Below, one piece after another: positions 50,361 to 59,815 of a DNA stretch of 64,000 nucleotides. This DNA is from Meandrina meandrites. Taxonomy: Eukaryota; Cnidaria; Anthozoa; Scleractinia; Meandrinidae. The stretch is taken from positions 10,124,001-10,188,000 of the forward strand of contig OY855912.1 of NCBI GenBank assembly GCA_963693305.1, given 5' to 3'. The notes under the pieces were generated by a model, which saw only the letters and a list, made by a program, of their open reading frames with translations, ran no database searches and had not been told where the DNA came from. The translations under genes were made by a program, and so were the position numbers. Position 1 is the first letter of the stretch, and each line of letters begins with the position of its first letter.

Positions 50361-50585
50361 TCACTGTCGGGCAGCCATTTTGCGGCAAACAGAAAACGAT
50401 TGATGAAATCGATAATGCGGTGAGACGTCTATCCCAATCTTGAGGCGAACAACGTACACGAAGAGAAACAACAACAGAAATATCACAAAAACTATAAGAA
50501 CTTTGGGTCCTATCGTAACGAAATAGAGCCCGTCGACAACTAAAGGCCCAGTCCCATAGCCAGCGTCCCCCTTCACCTGCGGTCG
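50361..50585 (-). CDS. Hypothetical small membrane protein exon (C-terminal)
   Basis: After a plausible acceptor on the minus strand (GCGTTTCCCGACCGCAG), about 70 codons run to a TGA at 50361. The peptide has one strongly hydrophobic helix (PKVLIVFVIFLLLFLFVYVV) followed by a basic and aromatic tail ending CRKMAARQ, so it could be a single-pass membrane protein with a cytosolic tail. No in-frame ATG precedes it, and an upstream exon was not found. It may be a chance frame. No family was recognised. Confidence 0.25.
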   Translation of the reverse strand, partial: RPQVKGDAGYGTGPLVVDGLYFVTIGPKVLIVFVIFLLLFLFVYVVRLKIGIDVSPHYRFHQSFSVCRKMAARQ

Positions 50586-50801
50586 GGAAACGCAACGACT
50601 CTGGGCGATTTAAAAATTGGAATCAGGAATTTCTGGTTCCGGTTTGATTGTGCCCGCGTGTGGGAGAATTTAATTGGGTGAGATAAACAAGGTTTCTGAC
50701 AACCAATCAAATTTGGCCGTCTTTTTGGCGGCCAGAGATCTCGATCCCTGGCGCAGACGAGAAGGACTGAGGACTCTGGGGACGAGATTTCACACAGATT
50801 C

Positions 50802-51557
50802 TGCTTCTAACCACGTAAAGTAACCACCCATATATAGCTATTTCGAGAAACGTTGTCGGAAAAAAGCGCAAAACTGTTCAAGCCAATCCTGAACGGTAGT
50901 ATGGGTAGACGTATTGAGCTACTGCACGTGTTGAATACTAATGAGATATAACAACAAAATAAGCGCGAATTTCAGGTTTTCTTTCTTTTCAAACATGTAG
51001 AAACAAGGTACGTTTACCCCCTCTGAAGTTTAGAAGAATTTTCCTCACTCAAAGACATGCGACAGTAAAAGTAAAGCTACAGATATAGGCCTCCTGAGAG
51101 GAAAAACAAATTTTCCACATGCAAAAATACAAACTTGTAAATTTCCTCTAGGCCAATATGCAAAATTCCAGTGAATACCCAGACCACCTTTCGGTCTTGT
51201 CGCATGCACTTTGATGTTTTTTTTTCCGACAACCTTTCTCGAAATAGCTGTATACGAAAAAGAAAAAATCGGCACCGTCCGCCCGCTCCAAATATTTCAT
51301 CCAAAAATCCACAGACCAACTTTTTTTAGGTTTGGCCTTATGTTGTTGCTTCTAACCACGTAAAGTAACCACCCATATAAATAAAAAAGAAAAAATAGGC
51401 ACCATCCGCCCGCTCCAAATATTTTCTGCTTCTAACCACGTAAAGTAACCACCCATATATATAAAAAAGAAAAAACCGGCACCGTCCGCCCGCTCCAAAT
51501 ATTTCATCCAAAAATCCATAGACCAACTTTTTTTAGGTTTGGCCTTATGTTGTTGCT
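50802..51557. repeat. Tandem array of a 130-bp unit, one copy split by an inserted element
   Basis: The unit begins GCTTCTAACCACGTAAAGTA, passes through CCACCCATATA and GGCACCGTCCGCCCGCTCC, and ends near TTAGGTTTGGCCTTATGTTG. Copies start near 50803, 51349 and 51427. The middle copy is shortened. The first is interrupted at CCCATATA by the element at 50833-51254. Confidence 0.8.
50833..51254. mobile_element. TIR element inserted in the tandem array
   Basis: The ends are TATAGCTATTTCGAGAAACG and the reverse complement CTTTCTCGAAATAGCTGTATA. The inverted match continues through TTGTCGGAAAAAA (about 35 bp). Neighbouring array copies show the uninterrupted site, so the borders are well supported. 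It has no transposase. Confidence 0.8.
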
Positions 51558-53024
51558 TTGGAAAATACCTTCAATTTAAACTTTTATCATACCTTTTGAA
51601 GCAATTGGGCTTGAAAATCAATTTGAAAACCGTTATTTGTTCAACTCTCAAGTGCCTGGGGAAACAATTTGAAGTTATCATAACCGGAAAATGTGATATC
51701 TATCATAGCGCATTTAATAGTAGCATCCGAGTTAAGTATAGCACCTATTATGGAAGTGTCTTTGGTAATTTAGTGAACAGTGGTGCTTGTAGTGCATGTA
51801 TCTTGTCCCTGATTATCATTGTATGCTTAACTATTCAAAGTTATATGTATCAGACAACCACATTGTTGAAGACAGTCAGTTAGGGTGATATATTGGGTCT
51901 TCACCATTATAAATAGACTCAAATACCAGTACGCATTATCCGTGTCTATATGATAGACCATTCTGCATATCATCACAAAATCATCACATACAACCTCAAG
52001 AACTTTAAGACTATTGTATTTCCATCTGTAAAAATATGCTGCAAGGTTCAGAAATTAATATCAATAAATCTGTTGCAATAAGTTTTATGTTTTAAGAAAC
52101 TTTATTGAAGGAACTACAATACTGGCAGGCAATAATGTATTTTCGTACATTTAGAGCAACCGTGTTGTTAACTGCATATAGTAGCACCTTCCACGGACTG
52201 GCACAAAATATCAAGTTCAAGTAACCAAACGCGCAAAACAATAATCAATTGTATCCCACATACTGTACTGTCATGTCAAGCAGTTTTGACCAATCATTGA
52301 GTGCTTCTCTGCGGTTAAGTACGATACTCCGTTATTCTCCATGTACTGTCCCTTATATATGAAGTGATACATCAAAAGCAAATATCATGCATTAGCATAT
52401 CCCACACAAGTGAATAGTGCTTTCCGCGCGCACTGATTGGTTAACTCAGAGGTGATTAGCAAAGTACTATTCACCTCCGAGCAGCCGAAGAGAAACAAAA
52501 TGGCTTCGCGCGTCTCTTTTGGTACCTAAATTAATGTTTTGGTCCGCTAGTTATCCAACCTGTGCGGTATATACTAAAACAATTATTTACCTCAGTGTCA
52601 GTGAAAGTGCTTGATATTTACCTCCACTTCGATGAATAATTGTTAATTATCATCATGATATAAGCCAGAATTGTATGACACTACAAAGTACCAATGGTCC
52701 ACGTGAAAAACGGTAGATCTATGCATTTCCAAATCAGAATGGCAAAAGTTACACATAGCTTTTAGGGAATAAAGGAGATCATTCACATTCATAAGTTGAC
52801 ATCAAGAGCAATTAACGATGGTTTGAAACATAGAATATGCTTTTCTCATTGACCGTAGATGCTCACTTTCTTTACGAAGTAATCTCTGAAAAATATATTA
52901 ATATATGGTGCTGTATCAATTTCGTACAGCAACTTCATAAAGTACCTACATGTTCTATAATAACAGCTGCTTTGCTTTTGCTTCACAAAGTATGTCGGAT
53001 CTTTATCGCATAGCATTATGCTAC
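51558..53024. other. Intergenic, AT-rich
   Basis: A 114-codon frame at 51539-51883 starts inside the tandem array and shows no conserved motif, so it is not called. A small inverted repeat (GTGAATAGTGCTTT / AAAGTACTATTCAC) lies at 52410-52474. No other feature was recognised. Confidence 0.4.
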
Positions 53025-53027
53025 TTA

Positions 53028-53758
53028 CAGTCGAAACCGAAGAAGCGTGAACGCCAAAAATAATTTCTGGAATGTTTATTGTTCTACAACCAATCAGATT
53101 CGAGACGTTACCGCAACAGTAATTAGCAAAAAGGTTTCGATTCTTTTATCACGAAACGACTTTTTCGTCTACATTAAGTCTTGAGATCACCACCGATTAA
53201 CAAACACTCTGGAATTATTACAGTCAAAATACTCAGCGCGTAGTATGTGCCGCTTAGAATTCCGGAAAAGTTTTGATTAACGGCGAACGGATGGCATTAT
53301 TGGTTTCAAACATTCAAATTTAATTTGAATATTGTAGATCATCCAACCGTGAACACGTGAACACGTGAGCCTGTCAGAAATGAAGCAATTTGATTGGTTT
53401 ATTTTTTACAGGTTCACGTGCTCACATGTTCACTGTTGGATGATCTTCAATATTCAAATTTTAATTTGAATGTTTGAAACCAATAATGCAATCCGTTCGC
53501 CGTTAATCAAAACTTTTCCGGAATTCTAAGCGGCACACGCTGAGTATTTTGACTGTAATAATTCCAGAGTGTTTGTTAATCGGTGGTGATCTCAAGACTT
53601 AATGTAGACGAAAAAGTCGTTTCGTGATAAAAGAATCGAAACCTTTTTGCTAATTACTGTTGCGGTTTGTTGCGGTAACGTCTCGAATCTGATTGGTCGT
53701 AGAACAAAAAACATTCCAGAAATAATTTTTGGCGTTCACGCTTCTTCGGTTTTGACTG
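53028..53758. mobile_element. Large foldback element (731 bp, arms about 350 bp)
   Basis: Positions 53028-53377 are an almost exact reverse complement of 53410-53758. Ends are CAGTCGAAACCGAAGAAGCG and its complement finishing TTTTGACTG, with TA outside, as in mariner-type elements. The same ACAGTCAAAA end also occurs inside each arm (near 53220 and 53566), as if one element sits within another of the same family. The loop is about 32 bp, and no protein is encoded. Confidence 0.9.
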
Positions 53759-54092
53759 TAATAATTAATACACTGAACACAAGCAATAGCAAGTGTTGAG
53801 TGTATATTAACTAAGAAAAAGGTCTTACACTGCCGAGCACCTAATGATGTCTTTTAGATCTTGCAAATAGATTTTAAAGCAGCAAGCATGGACCTCATGA
53901 ACATTATAATTTTAGCCTACAGAAAATATCACAAAGTCACACGATTAGTACAGTGTAGGCACAGCAAAGGTTGGAAGAAGATAACACTTAAAGTAAATTT
54001 CCTATTTATGAGGAATTCTTCTTTAATCTCAAGTGTATGCTATCTTAGTGCCTTGGAAAAGACTGCTACTAGACATGGTTTATCACAAGGTT

Positions 54093-56430
54093 TTAGATAA
54101 AAGGCTTGACCTGTTTGTCAAAAGTCTCCATGGCTTTTTCTACATCCTCTCCAACAACAACAAAACCGTGGCCTTTGCGAATGAACACACTGTGTTTTGG
54201 GAAGCTGTATTCTCCCATCAGGTTCACCAAGGCGTCTGAGTCCGCCTTGGTGGAAAACAAGGTTTCCTCTTCAGATATTGGCAATTTCAGTTTCTGAGCT
54301 GCTTCTATTGTCTCAATTGCATGTCCATGTACAGCTGCAGTGGGAATGGCAGACCAGTCAAACTGAAGTGGGGCGTTTCTGAGTGCGGCATAATGTAGTG
54401 GGGTATCACTAGTGGGTAGTACATCTGATGATTCAGCATAAAACTCAGCCGACCAATCATCCATGTCAAAATGACTAATAATGCACACATCGTGTAATGG
54501 ATGCATTCGTCGGCCACCCAGTTTTCCAGATTTACTCACAACGAGCAGCTTATTTGGACCCAATAGTGCAGCCGCGTTGCCTCCAACTTTTCCATCAAAG
54601 CAAACAGGAGTTGCTCCGCATTTCTCCAACTCCCATAGTGCCCCAGATATTGCCTCCGAGATTGTTTCAAATTCATTTCGGAGATTTTCATTTGCGGCGA
54701 GAAAATCAGAGATTGTGCCTATCCATTTTGAGCCAAATTTCACGCGAGCAAATCCTTCCTGTAGACTTTTCTCTTCTGTTGAGATGTCTGACTCCTCTAT
54801 TGATCGTCCAAATAACCTCCTGTAATACAAAGTAACAAAGACAACGACAAAGATGCATCATACAGGCCCAATGAGAACCTTGATCAAAAAAATCAAAGCA
54901 AGACTCAGTATGAACTGGTATAAATAAATGAAGTGAGTTAAAGCCTGCAACTGAACTTTTCAAGTGATGGTTAGGCATAAATCCCAGCCATTTTCCCCAA
55001 AAATATATAGGAAAAATAGGAGCACAGGAACAAAAAAATAGGAGTTTTATAGGATTTTTGGACCGAAAATATAGGAGTTTTATAGGAGGATTTTCAGACT
55101 TCACAGAGATGTTATGCTAGTTGAAAAACAATTTAATGAGAGTTTCGCATCATTTCTAAGACTGTGCTAATAAATAGGACGATTACAAATGTTAAGAGCC
55201 ATTGTCAACAGTCAAATAATCACTTACAACCTCCAAAATACTCAAGCACTTAAGATAAGTTAACATGACTTGGCCAACATAATTATATGGAATGAGTAAC
55301 AAAATCTAGCAGAAATAACCTTTTTAAAAACAACAACATTAAGTTGGCTTCAACAGTCGGAAACTGTATTAAGACGGCTTCCCAACTTGAGGAGTCTCTA
55401 AAACGTTAAAACATCTCAACAACTGAAGGCCAAATTGTGCCAGTAACCTCAAACAAAAGTTGAGAAGGGAACACCTAATTAATGTGCTTGTGTCTGTTTG
55501 GCTTTTGCAAGGAAATGTCTCAAGTGACATTTTAGACTCAACCTCTAAATGTGAGACAACATAAAATGCTGAGGCTCAAATGCCAAGATGACGGTAGTAG
55601 TACTTACATCTGATTATTAGTCATCAGTAACCATGAAAATAGGTTGAAACGGTCTTAGCTTAAAAACTGCCCCAGTCTGATTCAACTGTCCAGGAATAAC
55701 ATCAAACCACAAGTGACAACGTAATAAAGCCTGTACACTCAATACAAACTCAGTCTGAACTGTTGGAAGTCCAAGTTGCTTTAATTATTTTTGTATTTAT
55801 CACATAAGGGCACTTAAGCAGTACATTGTATTTATAGGAAATATAGGAATGTTTGGCCAATTATAGGAGTTTTATAGGATCCTATAAAATAAATAGGAAA
55901 TATAGGAGGACTGGGATGTATGGATTAGGATATAAAAAAATAAAAATAAATAAATTACCTTTATTTAGACACGGTGGTATTTAAAGCTAGAAGCTTGTGG
56001 GGCTGTGTATTCCTGAGCGAATTGGAATTTGGAAGTGTTAGTTTTTATGGAGGGAGGAAAACTGGAGAACCCGGAGAAAAACCCTCGAAGCAAGGACGAG
56101 AGCCAACAACAAACTCAACCCACATATACCACAGATACTGGGCCAGAATCGAACCCGGGCCACATTGGTGGGAGGCGAGCGCTCTCACCACTGCACCACC
56201 CCTGGGATATATTCTCGTGAGAGAAACATATTGGACAGTGACAGTGGTCAAGGTATATAGGCAACCCTCACATGCTTCATTATAAGCATCAATGGCAAAT
56301 GGCATTATTGCCCTCCAATTCATAATGACAGGGCAAAATCAAAATTATGATGTCCAGTTGACAAGCTAAACAGGGCTCACCTTGTTGCACTGTGCCATGC
56401 ATGCACCAGGAAGGCTGTCAATGCAGTCAT
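54093..56430 (-). CDS. Class II aldolase/adducin-fold protein (two coding exons)
   Basis: Coding exons are 56381-56430 (ATG at 56430, donor ACAAG|GTGAGC) and 54093-54819 (acceptor TTGTATTACAG). They join in phase to give 258 residues beginning MTALTAFLVHAWHSATRRLF. The fold is recognised from GGNAAALL, the HPLHDVCIISHFDMDDW block, P-T-S-D-T-P-L-H-Y, the metal-binding V-H-G-H-A and the late K-G-H-G-F-V-V-V-G, matching the zinc histidines of fuculose/ribulose-phosphate aldolases. The catalytic Glu of the usual S-S-E motif is Asp here. The substrate is unknown; aldolase, epimerase or non-catalytic adducin-like roles are all possible. The N terminus is hydrophobic and basic and could be an organelle-targeting peptide. 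A non-coding first exon probably ends at 59457. The coding intron holds a TIR-like element and a SINE. Confidence 0.85.
54975..55924. repeat. Element rich in TATAGGA words with imperfect terminal inversion
   Basis: CATAAATCCCAG at the left and CTGGGATGTATG at the right are inverted. Both subterminal zones repeat the words AATATAGGA and GAGTTTTATAGGA. No protein is encoded. It occupies most of the coding intron of the aldolase-like gene. Confidence 0.5.
55960..56207 (-). mobile_element. tRNA-derived SINE, third family
   Basis: On the minus strand GGTGGTGCAGTGGTGAGAGC (A-box region) is followed by CCCGGGTTCGATTCTGG (B box), a body with TTTTCTCCGGGTTCTCC, and an AAATAAAGG tail. It lies in the intron of the aldolase-like gene, in the same orientation. 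Confidence 0.82.
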
Positions 56431-56842
56431 TGTAACAGATCTGTGAAATAATCAGAGATGTCAACTAATACAGACACTTAAAGGAAGGATCTGGAAGTAT
56501 AACATTAAAGCCATTACAGAATGCCGAAAAGGGGCGGAAATGACCAGATGACTTTGCTCATTTGCATAAAAAACCATATTTTTTATCCCTGCCTCTAGTA
56601 TCCCGTGCCAACATTTTTAGTATCAAAAAATGGTGAGGAAAATGATAAATGAATAATAGTAACGAGTTGCCATACCTTTTTAGAATATACCAATGATGCT
56701 AGAAATATAAAAATTGAGGGGGGAGTGGGGCAGCTGTGAATGTCACTTAAATTTAGTACAGAGACATGATACTGATAGGCAGGCCCCAAGGCAACAAATA
56801 TTCATATTTCCTGACGGGCTCTACCGGGGGTCTATCTATATA

Positions 56843-56993
56843 TATATACATAAAGTCTGCATACGAGCCTAGTGGCCTATCAGGCCAGAGCTTATCCCGG
56901 TTTCCGTAGCATGAAGGAACTAGGAGTATTTCTACTCCCCCCTGGATGGGATGCTAGTCCATCGCACTAACCATTAGGCCACCGCGCCTCCCC
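56843..56993 (-). mobile_element. SINE of the 7418 family, internally deleted
   Basis: The tail-side half (GTCTGCATACGAGCCTAGTG ... GATGCTAGTCCATCGCA) jumps directly to the tRNA head (CACTAACCATTAGGCCACCG). About 150 bp of the middle is missing compared with the copy at 21430. Confidence 0.8.
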
Positions 56994-57000
56994 TATATAT

Positions 57001-57064
57001 ATGTGATCTTCGCAGTGAATTTCCAATTTAAGCAATTGGAATAAAGAAGCCTGAAAAAAAATCA

Positions 57065-57098
<34 letters not shown>

Positions 57099-57279
57099 CA
57101 TACCGTATGAACTCACAATTGACCTCGCTCCCAATGTGTTGCTTCATAGCTCAGTTGGTAGAGCATCGCACCGGTATCGCGGAGGTCACTGGTTCAAATC
57201 CCGTTGAAGCCCTGATTTTTTTTTTCAGGCTTCTTTATTCCAATTGCTTAAATTGGAAATTCACTGTGAAGATCACATA
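57001..57279. mobile_element. Palindromic element carrying tRNA-derived sequence
   Basis: The arm at 57001-57098 is the reverse complement of 57180-57279 with few mismatches, starting ATGTGATCTTCGCAGTGAAT. Each arm includes the 3' half of a tRNA-like sequence with B box. One complete tRNA-like unit (57141-57211) spans the centre into the right arm. It lies in the first intron of the aldolase-like gene. Confidence 0.85.
57141..57211 (+). tRNA. tRNA-like sequence (tRNA-derived, probably not functional)
   Basis: GCTTCA pairs with TGAAGC as an acceptor stem. The D arm contains TAGCTCAGTTGGTAGAG (A box) and the T arm GGTTCAAATCC (B box). The anticodon arm is irregular: the loop would read CCGGTAT, giving GGT (Thr) but without the usual T before the anticodon and with a mismatch in the stem. 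The seventh acceptor pair is also missing. It is best seen as part of a SINE-like or palindromic repeat. Its translation (AQLVEHRTGIAEVTGSNPV) is a frequent false protein in cnidarian gene sets. Confidence 0.4.
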
Positions 57280-57496
57280 TCACCTTGATTCCCTTATGTT
57301 GGGTTCTCGTTGTTTGATATCAAATCCAGTTCTGAGTCCAGAACGTTGTCCTCTTTTTCAGAGGCAATTTTGATCAGTTTTCTCATGTCCCATTAACAAC
57401 CAACAGAAAAAGCTCAAGTTAGTTTCATAGGAACTAATAAAATCACTCTCATTAGATCACAGGTTACGAATTCAAAAACTATCTGTCTACACGACC

Positions 57497-58605
57497 GTAA
57501 CACCCCGACGTTACTAATCGAACTGTTCGGTACTCGGACTGGATCGAACTTAATCAAATTGGGTTTGATTAGTTCGATAATCGAACAGAATCGAACCCAA
57601 AAATTTGTGTGAGAGAGTTGGCCAGAGTTCGATTGCGTTCAATTTCCAAACTAATCGAACCCAATTGAACTTGAAATTGAACACTAAAGAAAAATCTTAA
57701 ATTCACCCTAATACAACCAGATAGTTAAACAGTCTGTCTAAGTAACAGTCACAAATGAATAATTAACTAGCAATATTTTTATTTATGTATAGACGTTTGG
57801 CATGAAACATACATTGAAAGAATAAACTGTCTCCAAAATCCCAAAAAATCCCGAAACGTAAAGTTCAACAGACAATAGAAAATTAATCTCACTTCACTGT
57901 AGTAAAATTTCATGGTATGATTTGGTTTTATCAACCTGCGGAGTCCCAAGTAGTCTGCGTGAGTGCTGGTGATTTCATTGGAAAGCACGCGTGAGAGATT
58001 ACTATGAAAACTCGCAGAGAAAACTGGCGGGTTGGCCGGGAATAAATGTTCCACTCAAGGCCCAAGTGCAAATGACAAGAATGAAAGCCAGAAACTTATT
58101 GAGGACCTTAATTCAAATTGGAATACAGAACATGCTGATCATGAAAGAAACCGAAGAAGTAAGCGACTAAGAATGGCAGCCGGAGTGATAACCCCGGGAT
58201 AACTTGTTAGCTTTTCAAACAGTAATAAAATTGATAAAAGCAATTTTCTCTCAGTTTATTTATTCATTATTCTGGGCTAAACACCCGCGCCTGCGACACT
58301 CATATTCACCTGTTTTTTGTATACAACATGCCGCCATTTCGAGACGAATGCAATTAGACCGTGAATTTTACAACCATTGTTTTTCAATCAATATCCATCC
58401 TCAAATCAAACCTAAATCAAACCCAATCGTACTTTTCGAACTAGATTGAGCTTCATCAAACTCAATCGAATGTTCAATTGAGTTCGATTGCTCAAAATTT
58501 TTGTGAGAGTTCGATTGTGTTTGATTACTGAACTGAATCGAACCCAACTACGTGATTAAGTTCGATTGAGTTCAATTTGGTTCGATTAGTAACGTTGGGT
58601 ATTAC
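57497..58605. mobile_element. 1.1-kb inverted-repeat element with TCGAAC-rich arms
   Basis: The left end GTAACACCCCGACGTTACTA and right end TTAGTAACGTTGGGTATTAC are inverted. The next 150-190 bp on each side are dense in TCGAAC/GTTCGATT words. The middle (57700-58420) is ordinary AT-rich DNA with no recognised gene. Confidence 0.65.
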
Positions 58606-58764
58606 TTGTTACTGTCCCTCTAATCATTAGTTAAGCCATTTAACACATACCTGTATCAAAATATTATAAGGAAATAAGGAATATAGGAAATATTATAATT
58701 AGCAGAGTAGATATATTATAAAATTGTATAGGTATATATTTGAAGTATATTGAATATTGTATAT

Positions 58765-59002
58765 GGGCCATTCCATTTAATATCCGCACCCCCTATTGAG
58801 GATGTTTGGTCTCAACCCCCTCGGAAATGACATTTGAAGACCCCTTTCAGATTTTTTTATCAAAGTGCCGACACATACCCCCCTTCAGAAACATAAAAAG
58901 GTCAAAGGTACCGACATGCCTACTCCTCAGAAATAACTGCTGAAGACCCCCCCCCCCCCCCTCCCCCTAGGATTTCCTTACTCCTCCATAGGGGAATGGC
59001 CC
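58765..59002. mobile_element. Short MITE with GGGCCATTCC ends
   Basis: The perfect 10-bp ends GGGCCATTCC / GGAATGGCCC enclose C-rich sequence, including a poly-C run at 58947-58966. It lies in the first intron of the aldolase-like gene. Confidence 0.65.
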
Positions 59003-59094
59003 TATATTTGAAGTAGTTTTAGAATAGTTAAATTTTATCATTTCATATTATTATGTATATATATTTATCATTAATAAGTAACTTAAGTAGTGTC

Positions 59095-59184
59095 CCCGAT
59101 TAGTAGGCCTAGCAAGCTAGGCAAGCTAGGCAAGCTAGAAGATTAGACACTCAAATAAAGTTGTTGATTGATTGATTGATTGAA
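59095..59184 (+). mobile_element. Probable retroposon 3' end with (GATT)n tail
   Basis: Three CAAGCTAGG units precede CACTCAAATAAAGTTGTTGA and a GATT/ATTG tandem tail, the form taken by 3' ends of RTE/CR1-like LINEs or their SINE partners. No coding part is present. Confidence 0.5.
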
Positions 59185-59456
59185 TAACCTAGCTTAGGAC
59201 AATGCCCAACAATTTATCTACAAGTACAGACATGAAACGACCCAACCGTCGGGCAGCAACGGATATTCTTAGTTAAGAGGTAAGGTATTGGTACATAATG
59301 TCGTACATCCCAAAAGAAACGTCTATCCTGACAAAAATTAAGAAAAGGTCGTCCAAATACGAAGATCACAGATGTAAACATCTTGCAAGGAGTTGATCGA
59401 ACAAGTTTTTATCCTCCTTACAGGTACGATAAAAAATAAAAGCGATATTTCTCACC

Positions 59457-59700
59457 TGTAGCGGTTGTTCGCGTGTTGTTCACCCTTCAAATTTATCCTG
59501 TGCGCGGGCCGGGATGCGCGGGCGAAAAAGTTCCACAAACGCGACAAAATTGCTTCGATTTCAACAAAACTCACAACCTCGTTCCCAGGGTCTCTCTCTC
59601 TTTTTGTATCCCAGAAGGCAAATCGGTGTGTATTTCCAGTTATCCCCGCTGTACAGTAATTACTTTGCGTCAATTAGCCTTCTGATCAAATGTCGTGCAG
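59457..59700 (-). other. Probable first (5' UTR) exon of the class II aldolase-like gene
   Basis: On the minus strand a strong donor CTACAG|GTGAGA ends an exon at 59457. The sequence is locally GC-rich, as at a promoter. Joined to 56440 it leads directly to the ATG at 56430. The frame is also open upstream through this exon (peptide ...RYRSVTMTALT), so a longer N terminus starting near 59673 cannot be excluded. That peptide includes an ERDPGNEV stretch of repeat type and is less likely to be coding. The 5' limit is a guess. Confidence 0.45.
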
Positions 59701-59815
59701 CCTAGCCCTGAGTCAGCTGTACTCATAATGCGCTGGGAATTTTCGGTTTTTGAACACCAAGCAAGTGAGAATTTTGTTTTCTTTTTGTACTTTTACTTGT
59801 CTTGAGTCATATTTA

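Noticed and set aside
51539..51883. 114-codon plus-strand frame (MALCCCFGKYL...)
   Set aside because: It starts inside a tandem repeat unit, has no conserved motif and no splice context.
57107..57373. 88-codon frame containing AQLVEHRTGIAEV
   Set aside because: It is the translation of a tRNA-like repeat and not a protein gene.
59457..59673. 73-codon minus-strand frame as a stand-alone protein
   Set aside because: It reads through a likely 5' UTR exon, includes a repeat-type stretch (ERDPGNEV) and ends at the intron donor. It is kept only as a possible N-terminal extension.
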